64,000 nucleotides of DNA from Vibrio sp. SNU_ST1 (GTDB taxonomy: Bacteria > Pseudomonadota > Gammaproteobacteria > Enterobacterales > Vibrionaceae): the NCBI RefSeq assembly GCF_030563405.1, contig NZ_CP130748.1, forward strand, positions 2,666,001 through 2,730,000. The letters run 5' to 3'. The notes beneath the pieces were generated by a model. That model did not search any database. It saw only the letters and a program-made list of their open reading frames with translations, and was not told the origin of the DNA. This document shows positions 1-9,457 of the stretch, piece after piece (position 1 is the stretch's first letter; each line of letters opens with the position of its first letter). The translations under genes were made by a program, and so were the position numbers.

Positions 1-2775
1 TATTTGATAATCATTCGGGTCAAACCATTTCTTCGAGAGCTCATTTAAAGTCTCTTTTGAAACCGTTTCTACTATCTGGTTGCGCTGCTGTAGGTAGTCG
101 TCATCAAGGCTCAGCGCAACAATATTACTCAACAATCCAGCCTTTTGGCTTGGTGTTTCGTATTTAAGCGCATCTTGTTGACCGACGGCAAGGCGCATAA
201 ATTTCACCTCTTCGTCAGTTAATCCACTCTGACTAAATTCATTTAGCTCAGCAATAAACTCTTGAATCGATGGAACCGTCGCATTGGCTCTAACTTGAGC
301 ACTAAACACTACCGCACCAGTTTCACGCGTACTCGCAAAGTATCCGCTTGCACCGTAAGTGTAGGCTTTGTCTTCACGCAGGTTCTGGTTGATACGGCTA
401 TTGAAGTTACCGGCTAAATTAAAGTTAGCCAATTGACTTAAATACAATTCACCGGTCGCATCAAACGGTAACCCTTTACGAACTAAGCGTACAATACTTT
501 GTGGTGCTCCCGGCTTATCCACTAAGTACAAGTTCTGGCCCGAAAGCTCCTTGATGATCTGTGGACGAGTGAGTGGTGCAGCGTCACCTTGCCATTCTTC
601 AAAGAACTGAAGCTGCTTTCCAACCTCCTCCTTCGAGATGTCCCCTACAATAACAATATTAGCTCCCTCAGGAGTATAGTGCTGACTGTAAAACAGTTTT
701 ACATCGTCTAGAGTTAACGATTCTAGAGAGTCCTTGGTGCCATCACTCGCTCGACCAAAAACAGTGCTACCGAACAACACTTCTCGGGTTGCTTGAGAAG
801 CCATCCAGCTCGGTTGTTGATGCTGGTAGACTACGCCTTCTAACATCTGACTCTTAACGCGTTGGAAATCTTGAACATCAAACTTAGGCTCGAATAGAAC
901 TTCTTGCACGATAGCTAAGGTTTGAGGTAGGTTTTTCTCTAACGTCGAGACTGAAATATCTGTGGTATAGCTGCCGGCACTAATGCTAACGCTACTACCA
1001 AGCTTATCTAAGGTAGCCTGTAACTCTTCAACCGTTCGTTTAGTCGAACCTTCTTCCATCATCGATGCAGTTAGATTCGCCAAACCCTCTTGACCTTTAC
1101 CAACATAGCGCTCACCCGCAGGGAGTTGAATCTGTAGCTGCACTGTCGGCGTTTCGCTGGTCACAGTACCAATCAAGTCAGTACCATTAGCAAAATGCAT
1201 GCGATACAGCTCAGGCATGGTCGCTTCAACACCAAAGTTCACTTCAGGCATCACGCTGCGATCAAATGTGTTCGGTGCCTTTCTGAAATCCAATTGTTCT
1301 TCTGTCACCTTGCTGTATTCAGGAAGGGTACGAGCAGGAGTGCTAAATGTAGCCTCGCGAACCGCTAAATCGAGTTTTTTCTTAGGAACCACACTCAAGG
1401 TAACCTTGTGCTTACCTTCGATAAAATCTTGATACGCCTTGCTTACGCTTTCAGGGGTAACAGCTCGGATTTGATCGAGTTGTGATTCAATACGATCAGG
1501 CTGGCCATAGAAGGTTTGATTTGACGCGAGCTGTGAAACCTTGCCTCTAACACTTTGCAGTGCAAACACCGCATTCGCTTCAGCCATGCCGGTAATTTGA
1601 TCTAGACGATCTTGTTCCACACCACCTTTCGAGAATTGTTCTAGGGTTTCCATCAGTTCTTTATTTAGAACTGTCAAATCCCCTTTTTCACCTGAGTCCC
1701 CCATCGCATAGACATACATAGTACAAGCGAGCTCAGCACAATCGTGGAAAGAGCCTGCACTCACCGCTTTTTGCGTTTTTACAAGGTTTTGGTACAGATA
1801 ACTGTTGGTCCCTGAACCTAACACGTTAGACAGCGCATTCAGTGAAGCTTGCGTATCTTCACCCCGGTAGGTTGTTGGCCAACCAACAAGCACCATCGGC
1901 TGACGAACGTTGTCTTCTAAGGTGATGTACTTATCTTCTGCTAGAACAGCTGGTTGCTTCTCAGCAGCCTTAACTTCCGGACCTTGAAGGATTGGGCCAA
2001 AGTACTTATTAACCCACTCTAGCGTGTCATCAACGTCGATATCACCACCGATAGTCAGTACCGCATTATTTGGGCCGTACCAACGTAGGAAGAACGCCTT
2101 AAGGTCATTCACATCAACACGGTCTAGATCTTCCACATAACCGATTGGTTGCCATGAGTAAGGGTGACCTTCAGGATAAAGCGCTTCACCCATGCGTTCC
2201 CACATCAAGCCATAAGGACGGTTTTCATAACTTTGAGCACGTTCGTTTTTAACCGTGCCTCTTTGAACTTCGAATTTCTTCTGAGAAACCGCATCCAATA
2301 AAAAACCCATTCGGTCTGATTCTAACCACAACATTTTCTCAAGTTGGTTAGATGGAACGGTTTCAAAGTAGTTAGTACGATCACGGTTAGTGGTGCCGTT
2401 TAACGAGCCACCCGCTTCGGTAATGATCTTAAAGTGCTGCTGGTCACCGACGTTCTCAGAGCCTTGGAACATCATGTGTTCGAAGAAATGAGCAAAGCCC
2501 GATTTGCCTATTTCTTCACGAGCTGAGCCGACATGATAGGTCACATCCACATGCACAAGAGGATCAGAATCATCAGGAGAAAGAATAACTGTCAGGCCGT
2601 TTTCAAGCTGATATTTGGTGTAAGGGATCACCACTTTATCTTTAGAAGGCTTAACCTCTTCTAACAGAGTGACACCTTCAGGTAACGAGGAAAAGAAGGG
2701 TGTTGAGCTAGGTACATTGTAAGAACAGCCTGCAATGGCGATAAGAGAAAATGTACCAAGTAAAACCTTTTTCAT
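1..2775 (-). CDS. M16 family zinc metallopeptidase lipoprotein (C-terminus outside window)
   Basis: Partial gene: 925 codons are visible and the 3' end lies beyond position 1. The start ATG at 2773-2775 opens a lipoprotein signal, MKKVLLGTFSLIAIAGC, with the lipobox cysteine at residue 17, so the product should be anchored in the envelope facing the periplasm. Residues 96-100 read HFFEH, the inverted zinc motif of pitrilysin/insulinase peptidases. A second, usually inactive M16 half follows, as expected for a protein of about 930-950 residues. Such proteins degrade peptides in the periplasm; the substrate cannot be told from sequence. It starts only 9 bases after the yqaA-like gene and is probably co-transcribed with it. 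Confidence 0.9.
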   Translation of the reverse strand, partial: MKKVLLGTFSLIAIAGCSYNVPSSTPFFSSLPEGVTLLEEVKPSKDKVVIPYTKYQLENGLTVILSPDDSDPLVHVDVTYHVGSAREEIGKSGFAHFFEHMMFQGSENVGDQQHFKIITEAGGSLNGTTNRDRTNYFETVPSNQLEKMLWLESDRMGFLLDAVSQKKFEVQRGTVKNERAQSYENRPYGLMWERMGEALYPEGHPYSWQPIGYVEDLDRVDVNDLKAFFLRWYGPNNAVLTIGGDIDVDDTLEWVNKYFGPILQGPEVKAAEKQPAVLAEDKYITLEDNVRQPMVLVGWPTTYRGEDTQASLNALSNVLGSGTNSYLYQNLVKTQKAVSAGSFHDCAELACTMYVYAMGDSGEKGDLTVLNKELMETLEQFSKGGVEQDRLDQITGMAEANAVFALQSVRGKVSQLASNQTFYGQPDRIESQLDQIRAVTPESVSKAYQDFIEGKHKVTLSVVPKKKLDLAVREATFSTPARTLPEYSKVTEEQLDFRKAPNTFDRSVMPEVNFGVEATMPELYRMHFANGTDLIGTVTSETPTVQLQIQLPAGERYVGKGQEGLANLTASMMEEGSTKRTVEELQATLDKLGSSVSISAGSYTTDISVSTLEKNLPQTLAIVQEVLFEPKFDVQDFQRVKSQMLEGVVYQHQQPSWMASQATREVLFGSTVFGRASDGTKDSLESLTLDDVKLFYSQHYTPEGANIVIVGDISKEEVGKQLQFFEEWQGDAAPLTRPQIIKELSGQNLYLVDKPGAPQSIVRLVRKGLPFDATGELYLSQLANFNLAGNFNSRINQNLREDKAYTYGASGYFASTRETGAVVFSAQVRANATVPSIQEFIAELNEFSQSGLTDEEVKFMRLAVGQQDALKYETPSQKAGLLSNIVALSLDDDYLQQRNQIVETVSKETLNELSKKWFDPNDYQI

Positions 2776-2784
2776 GGGTTCTCC

Positions 2785-3246
2785 TTAGAAAAAACCGAAG
2801 TAGATAGCAGCAAGTAAGCTGTAGCGAGCGGCTTTGCCAATCGCTATCAAAATAACGCTAGGAATAAATTTCATTCTTAACCAACCCGCAGCTAAGCACA
2901 AAGGGTCACCAATGATCGGCAACCAACTGAATAACAGTGTCCAATAGCCATAGCGGCTCAGCCAAGCCATAGCCTTATGACCATGCTTTTCAGATTGAGT
3001 TCGATTAGGCAGCCACAAACCAATCCAATAGTTGGTCAGCCCGCCTAAAGTATTACCGAGTGTCGCCAGAAGAATGATTGATGATGTTGAGAACTGTTCT
3101 AAGCTCAATGCTGCCACAAGGCTTGCTTCTGAGCCCCCAGGTAACAATGTGGCACTCAAGAAGCCACTAATGAAGAGCACCCACAGCGCCGAGTCAGAAA
3201 ACCACAACGCTATGTTTTCAAAAAGAGAATTAAAGAACTCTAGCAC
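2785..3246 (-). CDS. YqaA-like DedA/VTT-family inner-membrane protein
   Basis: A 153-residue hydrophobic protein of the SNARE-associated/VTT (DedA-like) family, close to E. coli YqaA. The N-terminal hydrophobic stretch is followed by a GGSEASL segment and by GNTLGGLTNYWIG, the typical re-entrant motif, and then by a second membrane part (FSWLPIIGDPLCLAAGW). The family is linked to membrane lipid or cation homeostasis, but YqaA itself has no proven substrate. The start is GTG at 3244-3246. The AAGG of its ribosome site overlaps the last codons of the upstream oxidoreductase, so the two genes are translationally close and form one operon with the M16 gene. Confidence 0.85.
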   Translation of the reverse strand: MLEFFNSLFENIALWFSDSALWVLFISGFLSATLLPGGSEASLVAALSLEQFSTSSIILLATLGNTLGGLTNYWIGLWLPNRTQSEKHGHKAMAWLSRYGYWTLLFSWLPIIGDPLCLAAGWLRMKFIPSVILIAIGKAARYSLLAAIYFGFF

Positions 3247-3252
3247 TGCATA

Positions 3253-4206
3253 TCAACCTTCTTGCATTTTAAGTAATACCTTGCCTCTGGTGTGTCCGGT
3301 TTCTACTTGTAGATGCGCCGACTGTGCTTCATCTAACGGGTAGATAGTTTGAATTTCTGTTTTGAGCAATCCTACGCTAACCATGTAAAGCATAGTGTCC
3401 ATTTGCTCTGGATTTGGCTCAACGAGCATACCTGAAGCGGTGAAACCCAATAATGTCGCTTTCTCGCAAATTAATTCAGCAGACAGCGTAGGCACCGTTA
3501 CCACTCTCGCACCATCTTTCAAACACTTCAACGCATCAAGCGCGGTATCACCCCCCACTAAATCAATCAGTACATCAACATCAGAGACTCTTTCCGATGC
3601 TGGCGCAAATTTATAGTTAATAGCATGAGCCCCTAACGTAGCAAGGTAATCAAGGTTGGCTTCGCTGCAGGTCGTGTAAACCTCAGCTTTTGCAGCCACT
3701 GCGATTTGAACCGCAAGATGACCAACGCCGCCGGCGCCCGCTAAGATAAGTACGCGATCGCCCTCTTTCACTTCCGCTTTGTTAAGCGCTTGTGCTGCGG
3801 TTTGGCTAGCGAGTGGTAATGCTGCAGCTGCTTCTAACGCAACCGAGTCTGGGACCATACTTAATGCGACCTCTGGAACACACACATACTGGCTATAACC
3901 GCCACCTTGCAGTGGAAAACCAATAAAGCCAGCTACGTTATCACCAACAGTAAAACGCTCTGCCTGTTCGCCTAGCGTGACAATTTGCCCTGAAATATCG
4001 TAACCAGGTACCCAAGGAAGGTTATCTTTATTCTGTGCCGCGGCCCAACCAAGGCCAGCTCGGGTTTTGACATCAATAGGATTAATGCCTGAAAAGGAAA
4101 CTTTAACCACCACTTCTCCGGCCTTAGGCTCAGGAATAGCACTGGTTTGAATACTGAGGTTTTCGACGCCGCCGAATTGAGTAATCGCAATCTGTTTATT
4201 TTCCAT
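3253..4206 (-). CDS. MDR-family NADPH quinone/alcohol oxidoreductase
   Basis: A medium-chain dehydrogenase/reductase of the zinc-free quinone oxidoreductase type, about 317 residues. The GroES-like N-terminal half ends near residue 130. The Rossmann half has the nucleotide motif LAGAGGVGHLAVQIA around residues 155-170. The structural zinc cysteines are absent, which fits NADPH-dependent enone or quinone reductases. Two starts are possible: GTG at 4212 or ATG at 4206. ATG is preferred because AAGGA lies 9 bases upstream of it but only 3 bases from the GTG. The substrate is unknown. It is first gene of the run ending in the M16 peptidase. Confidence 0.85.
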   Translation of the reverse strand: MENKQIAITQFGGVENLSIQTSAIPEPKAGEVVVKVSFSGINPIDVKTRAGLGWAAAQNKDNLPWVPGYDISGQIVTLGEQAERFTVGDNVAGFIGFPLQGGGYSQYVCVPEVALSMVPDSVALEAAAALPLASQTAAQALNKAEVKEGDRVLILAGAGGVGHLAVQIAVAAKAEVYTTCSEANLDYLATLGAHAINYKFAPASERVSDVDVLIDLVGGDTALDALKCLKDGARVVTVPTLSAELICEKATLLGFTASGMLVEPNPEQMDTMLYMVSVGLLKTEIQTIYPLDEAQSAHLQVETGHTRGKVLLKMQEG

Positions 4207-4265
4207 TTCCACATTTCCTTGATTGATAGAAGCCCTGATGAGTAAGCACCCTAATTAATAAAAAG

Positions 4266-4289
4266 AAAGGGATGCGAAAGCATCCCTTT
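4266..4289 (-). terminator. Intrinsic terminator of the oad operon
   Basis: Perfect inverted repeat AAAGGGATGC / GCATCCCTTT with a 4-base loop, followed on the minus strand by CTTTTTATT. It lies about 90 bases after the oadB stop, so it ends the oadGAB transcript. Confidence 0.85.
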
Positions 4290-4379
4290 GACTATAAACC
4301 ATTTAATAAGGCGAAGTTAACCGCTCATGCGTAAATTGACGACCAATTAACGTAACGAGCAGCATAGCCAAGTAACTCA

Positions 4380-5510
4380 TTAACCTACGAGAGCTAATAG
4401 GATACCCGCAGCAACGGCACTACCAAGTACACCCGCTACGTTCGGACCCATCGCATGCATCAACAGGAAGTTCTGAGGATTTGCCTCAAGTCCAACCTTG
4501 TTTACAACACGAGCCGCCATCGGAACCGCTGATACACCAGCTGCGCCAATCAGTGGGTTAATGTCTTCTTTCGAGAAGCGGTTCAGCAGCTTCGCCATCA
4601 ATACACCACCAGCCGTACCAATACTAAACGCCACCGCACCTAAACCTAAAATACCTAGCGTCTCTAAATTCAAGAAAGTATCTGCTTGAAGCTTAGAGCC
4701 AACACCTAGACCAAGGAAAATAGTCACAACGTTAATCAGTTCGTTTTGGGCTGTTTTTGAAAGACGATCAACCACACCCGCTTCACGCATTAAGTTACCC
4801 AAACAGAACATACCTACTAGAGGGGTTGCTGAAGGTAGGAACAAAATCGTCATCAGCAGTACAGCTAGCGGGAAAAGGATCTTCTCAGCTTTGCTTACAT
4901 GACGAAGTTGAGCCATCTTAATTTGGCGCTCTTCAGGAGACGTTAACGCTTTCATGATTGGTGGCTGAATAATAGGAACTAAAGCCATGTAGCTATACGC
5001 CGCTACCGCAATCGCACCTAATAGATCAGGAGATAGCTTGCTCGCCAAAAAGATCGCGGTTGGGCCATCGGCACCACCAATGATCGCAATTGACGAAGCA
5101 TCTGCCATTGAGAACTCCATTCCTGGTACATAGTTCAGCAAGATCGCGCCAAATAGCGTTGCGAATATACCAAACTGAGCAGCTGCCCCGAGCCACAGTG
5201 TTTTAGGGTTAGCAATCAACGCACCAAAGTCCGTCATAGCTCCAACACCCATAAAGATCAGCAGTGGGAAAATGCCAGTTTCAATACCAATGTAGTAAAC
5301 GTAGTAAAGCAAACCGCCGGGATCCGTGAATCCAGCATTTGGAATATTGGCTAATACAGCACCAAAACCAATAGGTAACAGCAGTAAAGGTTCAAACCCT
5401 TTGCGAATTGCCAAAAACAACAGTGAGCAACCAACCAACATCATACAGATCTGGCCGAACTCAAAGTTAGCAATCCCTGTTTCAGACCATAAGGTCATCA
5501 ATCCTTCCAT
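4380..5510 (-). CDS. oadB: Oxaloacetate decarboxylase (Na+ extruding) beta subunit
   Basis: Integral membrane subunit of the sodium-pumping decarboxylase. It decarboxylates carboxybiotin on the alpha subunit and couples this to Na+ export. The 376-residue protein is strongly hydrophobic and carries the family signature [15 protein letters not shown] near residues 144-158, which contains the conserved aspartate of the ion pathway, and the conserved C-terminal [14 protein letters not shown] and [14 protein letters not shown] segments. GGGAG lies 5 bases before the ATG, immediately after the oadA stop codon. The length matches the shorter beta subunits found outside Klebsiella. Confidence 0.96.
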   Translation of the reverse strand: MEGLMTLWSETGIANFEFGQICMMLVGCSLLFLAIRKGFEPLLLLPIGFGAVLANIPNAGFTDPGGLLYYVYYIGIETGIFPLLIFMGVGAMTDFGALIANPKTLWLGAAAQFGIFATLFGAILLNYVPGMEFSMADASSIAIIGGADGPTAIFLASKLSPDLLGAIAVAAYSYMALVPIIQPPIMKALTSPEERQIKMAQLRHVSKAEKILFPLAVLLMTILFLPSATPLVGMFCLGNLMREAGVVDRLSKTAQNELINVVTIFLGLGVGSKLQADTFLNLETLGILGLGAVAFSIGTAGGVLMAKLLNRFSKEDINPLIGAAGVSAVPMAARVVNKVGLEANPQNFLLMHAMGPNVAGVLGSAVAAGILLALVG

Positions 5511-5519
5511 GGTACTCCC

Positions 5520-7310
5520 TTACGCTAAGCTTAGTAGTGGAGCGCCTACAGTAACTGCATCGCCTTCTTTAACATTCAATTCTTGAACGATACCACTGCG
5601 AGCAGCTCGAACTTCCGTTTCCATTTTCATCGCTTCTAGGATCAGCAGAACATCACCTTCGGCCACTTCAGCACCCGCCTGAACGATGACTTTAAAGATG
5701 TTGCCGGCCAATGGAGCTGGAACTGCTTCTGCATCAGAAGCCGCAGCAGGTGCTGCTTGGGCCGCTTGTGCTGGTTTCGCAGATGGAGATACCGATGTCA
5801 GTTCACCTTGAGGGCCAACCTCAACATCATAAACTTGACCATCAACCTTCACGCTGTAGCTCTCAATACCGCCAGCAGCAGGTTGTGGTGCAGCCGCAAC
5901 AGGAGTTGCAGCTTCAGCCGTTGGTGCAGGTTCAAATGCTTCAGGGTTGTGACGGTTTTTAAGGAACTTAAGGCCCACTTGTGGGAATAGTGCGTACGTC
6001 AGTACATCATCAACGGTATCTTCAGCGAGTGAAATACCATCTGATTTCGCTTTTTCTAAAAGGTCAGTCGTTAACGTATCCATTTCAGACTTAAGTAAAT
6101 CAGCAGGACGACACGTGATTGGCTCAGCACCATCTAACACTTTCGCTTGCAGTACAGCATCAACTTCAGCAGGAGCTTGACCGTATTCACCTTTCAGTAG
6201 ACCCGCAGCCTCTTTAGTGATGCTCTTGTAGCGCTCACCCGTTAGAACGTTGATAACCGCTTGAGTACCGACAATCTGAGAAGTAGGTGTTACCAAAGGA
6301 ATGTAACCCAACTCTTTACGTACGCGTGGGATCTCTTCTAGAACTTCATCCATGCGATCGGCAGCGCCTTGCTCTTTAAGCTGGCCTTCCATGTTGGTTA
6401 ACATGCCGCCAGGAACTTGAGCGATCAAGATTCGAGAATCGACACCTTTAAGCTGGCCTTCCCATTTCGCATACTTTTTACGTACATCACGGAAGTAAGC
6501 CGCGATTGGTTCGATTTGGTCTAGTTTGAGATTCGTGTCGCGCTCTGTGCCTTCTAACATAGCAACAACCGTTTCGGTTGGCGTATGCCCGTAAGTACAG
6601 CTCATTGAAGAAATAGCAGTGTCTAGAATATCAATACCCGCTTCAACGGCTTTAACCGCTGTTGCTGTCGATAGACCCGTTGTCGCGTGGCTATGCAATG
6701 CTAGAGGAACGTCACACGATGTTTTGATACGTGTAATCAGCTCTTCCGCTTCATAGGGTTTTAATAAACCTGACATATCTTTGATGCATAGTGAATGACA
6801 ACCTAGATCCTCTAGGCGCTTAGCCAAATCAACCCACGTATCTGAGTTGTGAACCGGACTGGTTGTGTAAGACAACGTACCTTGAGCGTGACCACCAACA
6901 TCAATCGTTGCTTTCACTGCGGTTTCAAAGTTACGTACGTCATTCATCGCATCAAAAATACGGAATACGTCCATGCCGTTACTATGGGCACGTTCAACAA
7001 ACTTTTCTACTACATCATCCGCGTAGTGACGGTAACCCAATAAATTTTGACCACGCAGTAGCATCTGCATTGGTGTGTTGGGCATCGCTTTTTTCAGCTC
7101 TCGCAAACGTTCCCACGGATCTTCTCCAAGAAAACGGATACACGAATCAAACGTTGCGCCGCCCCAAGTCTCAAGTGACCAGTAACCGACTTTATCCAGT
7201 TCTGCCGCAATTGGCAGCATATCTTCGATACGCATACGAGTAGCAAATAGTGACTGGTGCGCGTCACGAAGTACCACATCTGTGATAGCTAGTGGTTTAG
7301 ACATGCTCAT
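5520..7310 (-). CDS. oadA: Oxaloacetate decarboxylase alpha subunit (biotin carrier)
   Basis: Carboxyltransferase subunit, 596 residues. The N-terminal HMG-CoA-lyase-like barrel starts at [17 protein letters not shown] proline/alanine-rich linker around residues 470-525 leads to the biotinyl domain, with the biotin lysine at about residue 562 in EAMKMETEV. It moves the carboxyl group of oxaloacetate to biotin, giving pyruvate. AAAGGAG precedes two in-frame ATGs (7310 and 7304); spacing favours the second, so the protein may begin [10 protein letters not shown]. It is the middle gene of oadG-oadA-oadB. No citrate lyase or citrate carrier gene lies beside it, so the source of oxaloacetate is not shown here. 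Confidence 0.97.
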   Translation of the reverse strand: MSMSKPLAITDVVLRDAHQSLFATRMRIEDMLPIAAELDKVGYWSLETWGGATFDSCIRFLGEDPWERLRELKKAMPNTPMQMLLRGQNLLGYRHYADDVVEKFVERAHSNGMDVFRIFDAMNDVRNFETAVKATIDVGGHAQGTLSYTTSPVHNSDTWVDLAKRLEDLGCHSLCIKDMSGLLKPYEAEELITRIKTSCDVPLALHSHATTGLSTATAVKAVEAGIDILDTAISSMSCTYGHTPTETVVAMLEGTERDTNLKLDQIEPIAAYFRDVRKKYAKWEGQLKGVDSRILIAQVPGGMLTNMEGQLKEQGAADRMDEVLEEIPRVRKELGYIPLVTPTSQIVGTQAVINVLTGERYKSITKEAAGLLKGEYGQAPAEVDAVLQAKVLDGAEPITCRPADLLKSEMDTLTTDLLEKAKSDGISLAEDTVDDVLTYALFPQVGLKFLKNRHNPEAFEPAPTAEAATPVAAAPQPAAGGIESYSVKVDGQVYDVEVGPQGELTSVSPSAKPAQAAQAAPAAASDAEAVPAPLAGNIFKVIVQAGAEVAEGDVLLILEAMKMETEVRAARSGIVQELNVKEGDAVTVGAPLLSLA

Positions 7311-7335
7311 AAACTCCTTTTTAATCCTTTAAATG

Positions 7336-7593
7336 CTACTTAGCAGTAGACGCACGGTATTGATGAACCGCGGCCGAAATTGCTGCCACTACCTGTGGAC
7401 TAACAGCTGAAGGGTTTGATTGTGATTTTTGAATTTTTTTAGGTGCTGCGATCGGCTCCGGTACTTCTTCTGGTACCAGTTTTGACATCAACCGAACGAG
7501 GTAAACTAGAATAGTTAAGAAAATAAAGACAACGGACATCCCCGTTATCATTAGAGTCGCCGCATCTCCTAGCAGGCTTCCAATATTAGTCAT
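7336..7593 (-). CDS. oadG: Oxaloacetate decarboxylase gamma subunit
   Basis: Small membrane subunit of 85 residues that holds alpha and beta together and promotes proton consumption during decarboxylation. It has one transmembrane helix (residues about 12-36, MITGMSVVFIFLTILVYLVR) followed by a proline/lysine-rich hydrophilic tail, the usual OadG layout. The ATG at 7591-7593 is chosen over the longer reading frame because AAGGAAGC sits 3-9 bases before it and homologues begin at this methionine. It is the first gene of the operon, 25 bases before oadA. Confidence 0.92.
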   Translation of the reverse strand: MTNIGSLLGDAATLMITGMSVVFIFLTILVYLVRLMSKLVPEEVPEPIAAPKKIQKSQSNPSAVSPQVVAAISAAVHQYRASTAK

Positions 7594-7932
7594 GTTGCTT
7601 CCTTTCTTCGTCATCCTGACATAGGTGCAGGATTTCAGCGAATAGTGATCCCGACCCATGGATTATCTCGATTGGTAAAAGTTTGTCAATTTTGTTTAAG
7701 GTTCTGTTACGGATAACGCACACATAAGGTTAATTATTCGCCTATCAGATCACATAAATCTGTCAAATGAGTCATTTTTAGATATTTAAACTGTGACTTA
7801 AACGGGGCTTTTAGGAGAAATGATATGAGAAAGGTGGAATAACAAAGAAGCAATCAAGAATCACTTTAAATACAACAAGTTAAAAATACTTAAATTTAAC
7901 ATTATTGCAACAACATTACAACGGACATAAAA
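7594..7932. other. Intergenic region between oadG and the tRNA operon
   Basis: About 340 bases without a plausible gene. The part near oadG holds the candidate oad promoter. The rest is AT-rich and leads into the tRNA operon terminator; nothing else is recognised. Confidence 0.6.
7662..7689 (-). promoter_or_regulatory. Candidate sigma70 promoter of oadGAB
   Basis: On the minus strand TTGACA (7684-7689) is followed after 16 bases by GATAAT (7662-7667), about 70 bases before the oadG start. A TGTGATCT half-site like the left arm of a CRP site lies upstream near 7750, but its second arm does not match. Confidence 0.6.
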
Positions 7933-7956
7933 AAAGCCTCGTAAAAACGAGGCTTT
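7933..7956 (-). terminator. Terminator of the tRNA-Arg/Ser operon
   Basis: Perfect stem AAAGCCTCGT / ACGAGGCTTT with loop of four A, followed on the minus strand by a run of T. It lies 11 bases beyond the last tRNA-Arg gene. Confidence 0.9.
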
Positions 7957-7967
7957 CTCTAATAATG

Positions 7968-8044
7968 TGGTGCGCCCTGGAGGATTCGAACCTCCGACCG
8001 CCTGGTTCGTAGCCAGGTACTCTATCCAGCTGAGCTAAGGGCGC
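7968..8044 (-). tRNA. tRNA-Arg(ACG), copy 1 of 8
   Basis: 77 bases including encoded CCA. The acceptor stem begins GCGCCC and pairs with GGGCGC, and the anticodon loop reads CTACGAA, so the anticodon is ACG (read as ICG after deamination). It decodes CGU, CGC and CGA. It is the last gene of the operon in the direction of transcription. Confidence 0.98.
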
Positions 8045-8145
8045 AACGGTTTCGATATTGAGCTGTTAGTTAAGGCAATAAGGCAGTTAATACTATAAAG
8101 CAAAACTAAATGTTCAACATCAGGATTAATGAAAACCCTAAATAG

Positions 8146-8222
8146 TGGTGCGCCCTGGAGGATTCGAACCTCCGACCGCCTGGTTCGTAGCCAGGTACTC
8201 TATCCAGCTGAGCTAAGGGCGC
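8146..8222 (-). tRNA. tRNA-Arg(ACG), copy 2 of 8
   Basis: Identical over all 77 bases to the other tRNA-Arg genes here. It is separated from copy 1 by a 101-base spacer that is repeated almost unchanged before copy 3. Confidence 0.98.
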
Positions 8223-8323
8223 AACGGTTTCGATATTGAGCTGTTAGTTAAGGCAATAAAGCAGTTAATACTATAAAGCAAAACTAAATGTTCAACATCA
8301 GGATTAATGAAAACCCTAAATAG

Positions 8324-8400
8324 TGGTGCGCCCTGGAGGATTCGAACCTCCGACCGCCTGGTTCGTAGCCAGGTACTCTATCCAGCTGAGCTAAGGGCGC
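8324..8400 (-). tRNA. tRNA-Arg(ACG), copy 3 of 8
   Basis: Identical 77-base gene, anticodon ACG, CCA encoded. The repeat unit from copy 2 to copy 3 is 178 bases. Confidence 0.98.
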
Positions 8401-8471
8401 AACGGTTTCGATATTGAGTATGAAGTTAAAACTAAATATTCAACATCAGGATTAATGAAAACCCTAAATAG

Positions 8472-8548
8472 TGGTGCGCCCTGGAGGATTCGAACCTCCG
8501 ACCGCCTGGTTCGTAGCCAGGTACTCTATCCAGCTGAGCTAAGGGCGC
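8472..8548 (-). tRNA. tRNA-Arg(ACG), copy 4 of 8
   Basis: Identical 77-base gene. From here the unit shortens to 148 bases because the spacer has lost about 30 bases. Confidence 0.98.
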
Positions 8549-8619
8549 AACGGTTTCGACATTGAGCATCAAGTTAAAACTAAACATTCAACATCAGGAT
8601 TAATGAAAACCCTAAATAG

Positions 8620-8696
8620 TGGTGCGCCCTGGAGGATTCGAACCTCCGACCGCCTGGTTCGTAGCCAGGTACTCTATCCAGCTGAGCTAAGGGCGC
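8620..8696 (-). tRNA. tRNA-Arg(ACG), copy 5 of 8
   Basis: Identical 77-base gene, unit length 148 bases to the next copy. Confidence 0.98.
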
Positions 8697-8767
8697 AACG
8701 GTTTCGATATTGAGCATCAAGTTAAAACTAAACATTCAATATCAGGATTAATGAAAACCCTAAATAG

Positions 8768-8844
8768 TGGTGCGCCCTGGAGGATTCGAACCTCCGACCG
8801 CCTGGTTCGTAGCCAGGTACTCTATCCAGCTGAGCTAAGGGCGC
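8768..8844 (-). tRNA. tRNA-Arg(ACG), copy 6 of 8
   Basis: Identical 77-base gene. The spacer to copy 7 is a third length variant (unit 161 bases). Confidence 0.98.
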
Positions 8845-8928
8845 AACGGTTTTGACATTAAGCTTTCAGTTAAGGAAATAAAGCAAAACTAAACGTTCAA
8901 CATCAGGATTAATGAAAACCCTAAATAG

Positions 8929-9005
8929 TGGTGCGCCCTGGAGGATTCGAACCTCCGACCGCCTGGTTCGTAGCCAGGTACTCTATCCAGCTGAGCTAAG
9001 GGCGC
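8929..9005 (-). tRNA. tRNA-Arg(ACG), copy 7 of 8
   Basis: Identical 77-base gene, the first of the tandem array in transcription order. The sequence between it and the Ser gene at 9090 is unlike the array spacers. Confidence 0.98.
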
Positions 9006-9089
9006 ACGGTATCTTCAAGAGAAGAAGTTGTGAAATATATCACATTCTGTTTCTACGAAACAAAAAAAAGGCCATAGGCCTGTAATGAA

Positions 9090-9182
9090 TGGCGGTGAGG
9101 GAGGGATTCGAACCCTCGATGCGGCTACAAACCACATACTCCCTTAGCAGGGGAGCGCCTTCGGCCACTCGGCCACCTCACC
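9090..9182 (-). tRNA. tRNA-Ser(GCU), copy 1 of 2
   Basis: 93-base class II tRNA with long variable arm and encoded CCA. The anticodon loop CTGCTAA gives anticodon GCU for AGC/AGU codons. The D-arm reads GGCCGAGTGGCC, with one base different from the second copy. Confidence 0.97.
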
Positions 9183-9226
9183 TTATTCATTATTCTCGAA
9201 ACACTTACAAGTAAGAGTAAAGAGAA

Positions 9227-9303
9227 TGGTGCGCCCTGGAGGATTCGAACCTCCGACCGCCTGGTTCGTAGCCAGGTACTCTATCCAGCTGAGCTAAGGG
9301 CGC
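9227..9303 (-). tRNA. tRNA-Arg(ACG), copy 8 of 8
   Basis: Identical in sequence to the seven array copies but set between the two tRNA-Ser genes, with unrelated flanks. A Ser-Arg pair therefore occurs twice at the head of the operon. Confidence 0.98.
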
Positions 9304-9349
9304 ACATTATTACTTCTGTGTTTGCTTGCAAATTCAAACGTGCAAGAAA

Positions 9350-9442
9350 TGGCGGTGAGGGAGGGATTCGAACCCTCGATGCGGCTACAAACCACATACT
9401 CCCTTAGCAGGGGAGCGCCTTCGGCCTCTCGGCCACCTCACC
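9350..9442 (-). tRNA. tRNA-Ser(GCU), copy 2 of 2
   Basis: 93 bases, anticodon GCU, CCA encoded. It is the first gene of the operon. The D-arm reads GGCCGAGAGGCC, where the other copy has T in place of this A. Its position after csrA matches serV in E. coli. Confidence 0.97.
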
Positions 9443-9457
9443 GTCTTGCGGAGGCAC

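Larger units (their letters stand above)
7968..9005 (-). repeat. Tandem array of seven tRNA-Arg units
   Basis: Seven head-to-tail units of tRNA plus spacer. Start-to-start distances are 178, 178, 148, 148, 148 and 161 bases. The tRNA parts are identical. The spacers share most of their sequence (for example ATTAATGAAAACCC near each gene) and differ mainly by a block of about 30 bases. This pattern indicates amplification by unequal recombination. Confidence 0.95.

Noticed and set aside
5711..5990. Open frames antisense to the oadA linker
   Set aside because: They are glutamine-rich shadows of the alanine/proline linker coding sequence, without ribosome sites or known domains.
7739..7754. CRP site before oadGAB
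   Set aside because: One arm (TGTGA) is perfect but the other matches at a single position, so it is only a half-site.
7968..9005. CRISPR array
   Set aside because: The regular repeats are complete tRNA-Arg genes with repeated spacers; CRISPR spacers would be unique and about 30 bases long.
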